From Anaerolineales bacterium (lineage in GTDB: Bacteria > Chloroflexota > Anaerolineae > Epilineales > JAANWY01): a stretch of DNA of 8,633 bases. A program made the position numbers and the translations under genes. Position 1 is the first letter of the stretch, and every line of letters begins with the position of its first letter. Location: contig JAANWY010000125.1 of the NCBI GenBank assembly GCA_018263655.1, positions 1 to 8,633 of the forward strand. The letters are read 5' to 3'. The notes under the pieces are model-generated. The model worked only from the letters and a program-made list of their open reading frames with translations. It was not told the DNA's origin and did not search any database. This document shows, in pieces, positions 1 to 4,573 of the stretch.

Positions 1-2
1 TG

Positions 3-112
3 CCCTTCGATGAACTCAGGACGTCGCTCGGGATGAGCATCCTGAGCGACGTCCTGAGCCCGTCGAAGGGTAGCGAAGCGTATCGAAGCGACGTCCTGAG
101 TTCATCGAAGGG
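3..112. repeat. Nested palindromic repeat (family A)
   Basis: A perfect 26-bp inverted repeat forms the outer arms (3-28 and 87-112). Inside it, a 13-bp near-perfect hairpin occupies 23-35 and 38-50. A further partial copy of the right arm lies at 46-70, so the arm motif CCCTTCGAT...CTCAGGA occurs three times. Positions 70-88, read on the minus strand, match the core of the element at 2082-2213. The element lies downstream of the secreted-protein gene on the minus strand, and 113-173 holds nothing else I can name. The stem could help end transcription, but no T-tract follows it. The left flank is cut by the window edge, so a target-site duplication cannot be tested. It is most likely a non-autonomous interspersed repeat. 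Confidence 0.8.
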
Positions 113-173
113 CCCGACGAGGGGCTAGCCGTGATCTCGACGCCAACTGGTGACTCATTTATGTCGAGCACTA

Positions 174-737
174 CTAGAACCTTTCGAGCAGCAGGATGGG
201 CAGGAGGAACTCCAACCTGGCGTTGCCTTCGACCGGCACACTGGCGGTTACCATGATTTGTCTGGTTGGGCCGGCCTCCCAACGGACTTGATTGCCCACG
301 TAGCTGAGCAGGGGGTGGCCCTTAGCGTTACCTCCATCGTAGACCTGGTGTTCGACGATGGTATAGATCGCGAATTCGGCCGCTGTGTGGGAGCCGCGAT
401 AGATATGATTGCCCGAAAACGTGTACAGCATCTCGTTGCTGGCAGTGCGCGTCACGTGGTAGTCGTCTACAGTGTACACTGGCGGGTTCGTGGCGCCCGG
501 CCCGACCCAGACATATGCTCCTCGGATGGTGTACACGACCGGTGCATCCAGCGTTGAGCCGGCGTGGAGCGAGATGGGTGCGGATGCGGGCGTCCTAATG
601 ACGAGGGGGAGGAAGGCTGTGAACACCGCGCAGTTATCCGCTTGAGAGACCGGCAGCGTCGCCGGCTCAGCTTCGCATAGCGTGGCGCCAAGCAGTAACT
701 CAACAGCGACACAGGCGACGATCAGCAGTCTCTTCAT
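174..737 (-). CDS. Small secreted protein with tandem beta-type repeats, function unknown
   Basis: I do not recognise a named family. The 187-residue product opens with a typical signal peptide (basic MKR, a hydrophobic stretch to about residue 20, likely cleavage near A23). Residues 42-48 read FLPLVIR, a hydrophobic motif I associate with exported Chloroflexota proteins. Residues 67-153 hold about five degenerate repeats of 17-20 residues beginning at 69, 88, 105, 125 and 144. Each has a Tyr-Thr-like strand, then a V or I exactly seven residues later, often followed by Tyr-x-Gly (for example LYTFSGNHIYRG). This suggests short paired beta strands, as in small beta-barrel or 'beta-flower' folds. 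The C-terminus (LEFLLPILLLERF) is again hydrophobic. A GTG directly before the chosen ATG is an alternative start. The gene begins 17 bases after the protease stop, so the two are probably co-transcribed, making this a candidate substrate or partner of that protease. Confidence 0.72.
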   Translation of the reverse strand: MKRLLIVACVAVELLLGATLCEAEPATLPVSQADNCAVFTAFLPLVIRTPASAPISLHAGSTLDAPVVYTIRGAYVWVGPGATNPPVYTVDDYHVTRTASNEMLYTFSGNHIYRGSHTAAEFAIYTIVEHQVYDGGNAKGHPLLSYVGNQVRWEAGPTRQIMVTASVPVEGNARLEFLLPILLLERF

Positions 738-754
738 CACGCCACGGCTCTCTG

Positions 755-2056
755 CTATTCCGTGTGTCTCGATGGCACGTCCTTGGTCAGCGTGTTCTGC
801 AAACGCGTCGCTGGGTACTCGGACAGATCAGTTTCGAACATCACGTGCCGGTTGTCGCGTAGAACCTCCAGCGTGATTCGGTCGCCGATGGCGTGCTGGG
901 CCACCAGGTGGTTCAGACCCGACTGATTCCGAACGGGCTGCCCATCGATGGCTAGGACCACGTCCGGCGTTGTCTCCCTCGGCTCGTCACCCAGCCGAAC
1001 GAGTCGGGTGCCGGCCCGAAGGCCAATTCGGGCGGCTGGTGAGCCAGGGTAGACTTCCTGGATCACCAGCCCATGCTCTTGCCCTTGGCCGGCATCGGTG
1101 GGACGCCCGGCGACACCCAGGAACGGTCGCCGAACGTATCCGTGAGCCATGAGCTCACGCGCTACCTGCAGGGCGGTGCGGCTGGGAATCGCGAACCCGA
1201 TGCCGACCGAGCCCCCCGACGGCGACTCGATGCGCGTGTTGAGGCCAATGACGCGGCCGTTGGCATTGAACAGTGGCCCTCCCGAGTTGCCTGGGTTGAT
1301 GGCCGCGTCGGTCTGCAGCACCCCGGCCACGTCGGGCGCGTATGGATCGCTGCTCGCCAGCCGGCGCCCCACGGCGCTGATGTAGCCCACCGAAAGCGAA
1401 TGAGAAAGCCCGTAGGGGTTGCCCAGGGCGACGGCCAGATCACCAACCTGAACGTTGTCCGAGCCGCCGAAGGGCGCGACAGTCAGCCGCTTGGGTGGCG
1501 CATCCACCTTCAGCACCGCTAGATCGGTTGCAAGATCCCATCCGATCAGCCTGGCGGGTACCTGACCCAGCCCCGGCAACTGAACGGCGATGTCGCGGTC
1601 ACTCTGGGCGTCCCGGATCACGTGGTAGCTGGTCAGCACGTGACCCTGCTTGTCGAAGACGACGCCAGAGCCCGTGACGCCGGCCGACGTCACCTGAATG
1701 TTGGCCACAGCGGGGCTAAGCCGGGCGTAGATGATGCTGATCGCCGCGTGTTCGGTTTGCAGTCGCCACAGCATCAGGCCACTGAGAAATATGGTGATCA
1801 TCAGGAAGCTGGCCAGCGCGCTTAAGAAGATGGTTTGCTGGACGTCTGTCTGAGTGGCATACTCTTCCCGATGACGCTCTGGTTGTGCTAGCTGCACTAA
1901 GTACGGGAACAAAGCGGGGGACTCCTCTCCTTTCCCCAGCGCGGCCCGCGGCGCACCGAGGCTGTCTCGAACCTGCTTCATGCAAATAACCTGGACGGGG
2001 GCATCGCTCACCAGATTGTGGGCCGGCTGGGCGTTCAGTTGATGTTTATGCAACAT
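755..2056 (-). CDS. Membrane-anchored HtrA/DegP-like S1C serine protease with PDZ domain
   Basis: The 433-residue product is an HtrA-family protease, which degrades or processes damaged or specific proteins outside the cytoplasmic membrane. Residues 1-74 form a polar N-terminal region without a signal peptide. One membrane segment spans about 75-97. The trypsin-like domain covers about 110-305 with an intact triad: H145 in LTSYHVI, D178 in ATDLAVL and S258 in NPGNSGGPLF. A single PDZ domain follows (about 312-410), with the extended loop (about 350-366) I recall from Chloroflexota-type HtrA proteins. The start is fixed by GGAGG ten bases upstream. The gene follows a terminator and two inserted repeats, so it probably heads its own transcript with the small secreted protein downstream. 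The 74-residue N-terminal extension is long for this family, and its role is not visible. Confidence 0.93.
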   Translation of the reverse strand: MLHKHQLNAQPAHNLVSDAPVQVICMKQVRDSLGAPRAALGKGEESPALFPYLVQLAQPERHREEYATQTDVQQTIFLSALASFLMITIFLSGLMLWRLQTEHAAISIIYARLSPAVANIQVTSAGVTGSGVVFDKQGHVLTSYHVIRDAQSDRDIAVQLPGLGQVPARLIGWDLATDLAVLKVDAPPKRLTVAPFGGSDNVQVGDLAVALGNPYGLSHSLSVGYISAVGRRLASSDPYAPDVAGVLQTDAAINPGNSGGPLFNANGRVIGLNTRIESPSGGSVGIGFAIPSRTALQVARELMAHGYVRRPFLGVAGRPTDAGQGQEHGLVIQEVYPGSPAARIGLRAGTRLVRLGDEPRETTPDVVLAIDGQPVRNQSGLNHLVAQHAIGDRITLEVLRDNRHVMFETDLSEYPATRLQNTLTKDVPSRHTE

Positions 2057-2066
2057 GAGCTCTCGA

Positions 2067-2071
2067 CCTCC
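2067..2071 (-). promoter_or_regulatory. Shine-Dalgarno site of the HtrA-like gene
   Basis: GGAGG lies ten bases before the ATG at 2056 and fixes that start over the internal Met26. The left target-site duplicate of the family B element begins only two bases upstream (2074), so the insertion just spared the site. Confidence 0.8.
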
Positions 2072-2073
2072 AC

Positions 2074-2221
2074 TTAATAATCGGACTTACGCGGTCAGCA
2101 TGCTGAGTAGCCTCGCGGAGGCGTATCGAAGTGCGCTGACCACTCAAAACGACCCTTCGATACGGCTTCGCCTACTCAGGATGCGTTTTGAGTGGTCCAC
2201 CGCGTAAGTCCTGTTAATAAT
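2074..2221. mobile_element. MITE-like element, family B, with 8-bp target duplication
   Basis: The element proper is 2082-2213 (132 bp). It is bounded by terminal inverted repeats GGACTTACGCGGT (2083-2095) and ACCGCGTAAGTCC (2199-2211). Directly repeated TTAATAAT flanks it at 2074-2081 and 2214-2221. A second 13-bp perfect inverted repeat lies inside (2139-2151 and 2184-2196). Two opposed copies of a TCGATAC...CTACTCAG core also lie inside (about 2103-2130 and 2156-2180). No coding capacity is seen, so it would depend on a transposase elsewhere. The exact boundary is uncertain by one base. The insertion sits directly upstream of the HtrA ribosome binding site and may have replaced or moved its promoter. 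Confidence 0.82.
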
Positions 2222-2283
2222 TCAGTCGTGCCAACTCAGAGATGCGAAGTCACACTTGCCCGCGTCGCTCATGCCTGCGTGGA

Positions 2284-2382
2284 GTATCATCTCAATATTT
2301 CGGGGCTATGTAGGTCGAAATGGTATTTCGACCCGACGATTTACCAAATCGTCGTACATGTCCCCCCACATATTGAGAAGAC
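2284..2382. mobile_element. MITE-like element, family C, copy 1
   Basis: This 99-bp element matches the copy at 4388-4486 at 95 of 99 positions, and all four differences are transitions. Its ends are related inverted repeats (GTATCATCTCAATAT against ATATTGAGAAGAC). The interior folds as two adjacent perfect hairpins, GGTCGAAAT/ATTTCGACC (2313-2333) and CGACGATTT/AAATCGTCG (2334-2354), inside an outer stem. The 10 bases on each side agree at 7 of 10 positions, including an in-register CGTGGA, as expected for a decayed 10-bp target duplication. No reading frame of substance is present. It lies between the subtilase terminator and the HtrA gene. Confidence 0.85.
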
Positions 2383-2460
2383 ACCCCGTGGATGACTGCT
2401 CGGTGACTGTCGTTCTCACCCCTATAAACGCAGACGCGGGGCGTTTTCTGGTATCGGGGG

Positions 2461-2495
2461 CAAAAACAAGCCCCTGGCAATCCCGCCAGGGGCTT
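2461..2495 (-). terminator. Rho-independent terminator after the subtilase gene
   Basis: On the minus strand an 11-bp perfect stem, AAGCCCCTGGC / GCCAGGGGCTT, has a six-base loop. It is followed one base later by TTTTT. It starts 36 bases after the subtilase stop codon. This is a textbook intrinsic terminator and marks the 3' end of the anti-sigma, TPR-CHAT and subtilase unit. Confidence 0.93.
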
Positions 2496-2531
2496 GGGCA
2501 GTGGCTGAAGCGATGTTTGCCGGCGCTGCGA

Positions 2532-4322
2532 TTACGGAGGCGGGCACTTCGCCGGTTGTTCGCTGGGCGTCAGCATGGTGCAGGCGACGTTGCTGATGCC
2601 GTCCCCCAAGTTCGCATCGCCGGTGTTCACGGCGTGATCATGAATCAAATCGCGGACCACGGCCGGCGGTGGAGCCGGGCTCCCCGCGCGTTCCAGCGTC
2701 AGTGCGGCCAGTCCAGTGACCAGAGGCGTGGCGAAGGAGGTGCCGGCCCAGTAGACGTAGCCTGGATCGCCTGTGGGCGGGTCCAGCGCCAGGCTGATCA
2801 GACATCGATCCGGCGTTGAGTTCGGATTGCCGAGCTCACACACCGGGATCTGGCAGGAGGGAGCGCCGGCACCGCCGGGTGCTGCCACGTCCCCGACGTT
2901 GGAGAAACACCCACGCGTCCCCTCGATGTCCGTGGCCGCCACCCCCAGCACCCCGGGCTCGTCGGCCGGGATTTGCATGGCGGTGGGCGGCAGGGGGTTG
3001 CCTTCCGGGTCGGTGGCATCGTTGCCGGCCGCGGCCACCACCACCGCACCCATTCCGACCATCGTCCGCACGGTGGTCTGCAGGGAGACGACTTCGTCGG
3101 GTAGTGCCAACTTCTCAGCGTTGTCGGGCTTGTGGACGCCGAGACTCAGGTTGATCACGGTGCCTCGCAGGGTGCGTCGATCAGTCAGTGTGGCGTCTCT
3201 GAATAATTTCAGTCCGCGTTCAATGGTGAACAGGTCGCCGCAAGCATCGTCTTCCAGGACTCGAATCAGGTGAATTTCGCTGTCCGGGGCCACGAGATGG
3301 GCCAGGCCGGCCACGAAGAGCCCGTGATTGCTGACGTCCTGCCCTTCGAGGCTCTTACCGGTTTTGCGGTGGAGGCCGGGGCACGTCGGCGCCTCGTTCG
3401 TTTGGGGGTGCCAGACGGTCAGCGGCGGCGCTGCCCCTAGAGATTCACCGATCAGGTCTTCGAAGGGAAAGCATTCAGGGCATTTCGGTTCTTTTCCTTC
3501 TAGATTGAAGGGCGACGTGTCGAAAACGCCGATGCGGACGCCGGTGCCCCGATACTCGCCGACGCGGTTCCTGTTGCTGTCAAACAGGTCGATGCCGGCT
3601 GGCCCCACCGCCCACTGGTCGAAGAAATCGGCGGGTGGGGCTTCTCCCAATCCACCACCGTTGAGCCCCGTCCATTTGCCGTTCTGCGTCCACGGACTAC
3701 CGCCACCGCCCCACGAAGCCGGGCTGATGTGGAAGTTGGGATCGGCGAACGCGACGAGGCCTTCCTGATCAGCGTAGGTGTTGATCTCGCACAGGGCTTG
3801 TTCCACGGATCGGCCATCGGCGACTGCGTACAACTTAACCTGCAGTTGCGCAAATTCAGCTGGATCCGTGGGGAAGCGCCCCAGCTCCTCCTCGAGGCGC
3901 TCGAGCTGCCTTCTCAAGCCTTCCGTGTCGGTCCCGTCGAGCTGGATGTCTTCCTTTGCATCAAAGCCCAGGCTGAACTCAGCGATCGGGCGGAGTTCCA
4001 GGCCCAGCGCGCCGGCTGCCGTCTCGATTGCCTCCGGCAGTGCGGTCACCACTACCTGATTCGGGACGTACAGGAGATCCTTGAACGGAGGCACCATCAG
4101 GCCTTCTGGGATGTGCTCCTGGGCCTCTCGGCCCTCCTCGCTGCGTTGTCGGCAGTCGCGCTGAAGACTGGCGATGTTTTCCTCGACGGGTTGTTCGGGG
4201 GTTTCAGTCGGTGTAACCGGCGGCACGTTCTCAGTGGGAGTCGGTGTTGCGCAGCCGGCCATGACTCCGATCAGCAAGAGCGCCGTGCCGATGATGAGAG
4301 TTAAACGCCATATGCTTTGCAT
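2532..4322 (-). CDS. Subtilisin-family (S8) serine protease, predicted lipoprotein
   Basis: The 596-residue product is a surface or secreted subtilase. A hydrophobic signal segment (about 7-21) ends in MAGC, giving probable lipidation at C24 (Met rather than Leu at -3 is less common). A Thr/Pro/Glu linker follows. Residues about 86-198 look like an inhibitor-type propeptide ending in ADPNFHIS. The catalytic domain (about 240-570) has D268 in GVFDTS, H333 in SNHGLFVAG, oxyanion N434 in AAAGND and S529 in GTSFATP, all intact. Twelve further cysteines, including CPEC at 281-284 and four between 472 and 507, suggest disulfides and fit an extracytoplasmic location. GGAGG-type pairing seven bases upstream supports the start. 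It is the last gene before the terminator. Two inserted elements separate it from the TPR-CHAT gene, and without them the gap would be about 35 bases. It may be an effector or maturation protease of the locus. Confidence 0.94.
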   Translation of the reverse strand: MQSIWRLTLIIGTALLLIGVMAGCATPTPTENVPPVTPTETPEQPVEENIASLQRDCRQRSEEGREAQEHIPEGLMVPPFKDLLYVPNQVVVTALPEAIETAAGALGLELRPIAEFSLGFDAKEDIQLDGTDTEGLRRQLERLEEELGRFPTDPAEFAQLQVKLYAVADGRSVEQALCEINTYADQEGLVAFADPNFHISPASWGGGGSPWTQNGKWTGLNGGGLGEAPPADFFDQWAVGPAGIDLFDSNRNRVGEYRGTGVRIGVFDTSPFNLEGKEPKCPECFPFEDLIGESLGAAPPLTVWHPQTNEAPTCPGLHRKTGKSLEGQDVSNHGLFVAGLAHLVAPDSEIHLIRVLEDDACGDLFTIERGLKLFRDATLTDRRTLRGTVINLSLGVHKPDNAEKLALPDEVVSLQTTVRTMVGMGAVVVAAAGNDATDPEGNPLPPTAMQIPADEPGVLGVAATDIEGTRGCFSNVGDVAAPGGAGAPSCQIPVCELGNPNSTPDRCLISLALDPPTGDPGYVYWAGTSFATPLVTGLAALTLERAGSPAPPPAVVRDLIHDHAVNTGDANLGDGISNVACTMLTPSEQPAKCPPP

Positions 4323-4329
4323 TGTTATT

Positions 4330-4336
4330 CCTCCTC
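4330..4336 (-). promoter_or_regulatory. Shine-Dalgarno site of the subtilase gene
   Basis: GAGGAGG lies seven bases before the ATG at 4322. It is the strongest site in the window and confirms that start. Confidence 0.85.
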
Positions 4337-4358
4337 AACTATCGTCAAGTGAGCGTTT

Positions 4359-4565
4359 AGGTGACCGGCACGTTCTGACTAATTTTAGTATCATCTCAAT
4401 ATTTCGGGGCTATGCAGGTCGAAATGGTATTTCGATCCGACGATTTACCAAATCGTCGTACATGTTCCCCCATATATTGAGAAGACACTAATTTTACCCG
4501 ACAGGCACCGGTGCTAGCCGCGATGTGTTCATTATTCAGGCTGATCTCGTAAGTGCCGGTCACCT
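4359..4565. repeat. Older inverted-repeat element interrupted by family C copy 2
   Basis: A perfect 13-bp inverted repeat AGGTGACCGGCAC / GTGCCGGTCACCT (4359-4371 and 4553-4565) brackets the family C copy. Just outside it, GAGCGT is directly repeated (4351-4356 and 4567-4572), which looks like a target-site duplication. Without the 99-bp insertion and one copy of its 10-bp duplication, the bracketed sequence is about 98 bp. The interior also holds the 10-bp palindrome GCACCGGTGC (4505-4514). It starts immediately after the TPR-CHAT stop codon. An alternative reading is two fortuitous repeats in an ordinary spacer. Confidence 0.5.
4388..4486. mobile_element. MITE-like element, family C, copy 2, with perfect 10-bp target duplication
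   Basis: This is the second 99-bp copy of the element at 2284-2382, in the same orientation. It is flanked by a perfect direct repeat ACTAATTTTA (4378-4387 and 4487-4496), which fixes both ends. The ends are imperfect inverted repeats and the interior has the same two hairpins. One hairpin stem base differs from copy 1 (CC to TC), leaving a G-T pair. The perfect duplication implies a more recent insertion than copy 1. A 10-bp duplication is in the range of IS4-type and ISAs1-type transposases, but no mobilising family can be assigned from the sequence. It lies in the spacer between the TPR-CHAT and subtilase genes. Confidence 0.92.
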
Positions 4566-4573
4566 CGAGCGTG

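Larger units (their letters stand above)
2057..2531. other. 475-bp intergenic region packed with repeats and a terminator
   Basis: Reading on the minus strand, this spacer holds the intrinsic terminator of the subtilase unit (2461-2495), a 99-bp family C element (2284-2382), a 132-bp family B element (2082-2213) and the HtrA gene's ribosome binding site. Bases 2222-2283 and 2383-2460 show nothing I can support. Short open frames here run through the palindromes and have no coding character. The promoter of the HtrA unit should lie here, but no convincing -35/-10 pair could be fixed by eye. Confidence 0.7.

Noticed and set aside
3..112. Intrinsic terminator of the HtrA unit
   Set aside because: The stem is strong but no T-tract follows on the minus strand, and its core recurs in another element, so a repeat is the better call.
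174..737. Pore-forming effector (gasdermin-like) released by the CHAT protease
   Set aside because: It has a signal peptide, lies in a separate transcription unit and shows repeats of short strands, with nothing resembling gasdermin.
2256..2819. A 187-codon plus-strand open frame across the spacer
   Set aside because: It runs through the family C palindrome, the terminator and the antisense of the subtilase end, with no coding character.
3729..4304. A 191-codon plus-strand open frame
   Set aside because: It is antisense to the N-terminal half of the subtilase gene and has no recognisable motif.
2284..4486. Two direct copies 2.1 kb apart as a CRISPR remnant
   Set aside because: The copies are 99 bp, palindromic and flanked by their own target duplications. 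There is no repeat-spacer pattern and no Cas gene.
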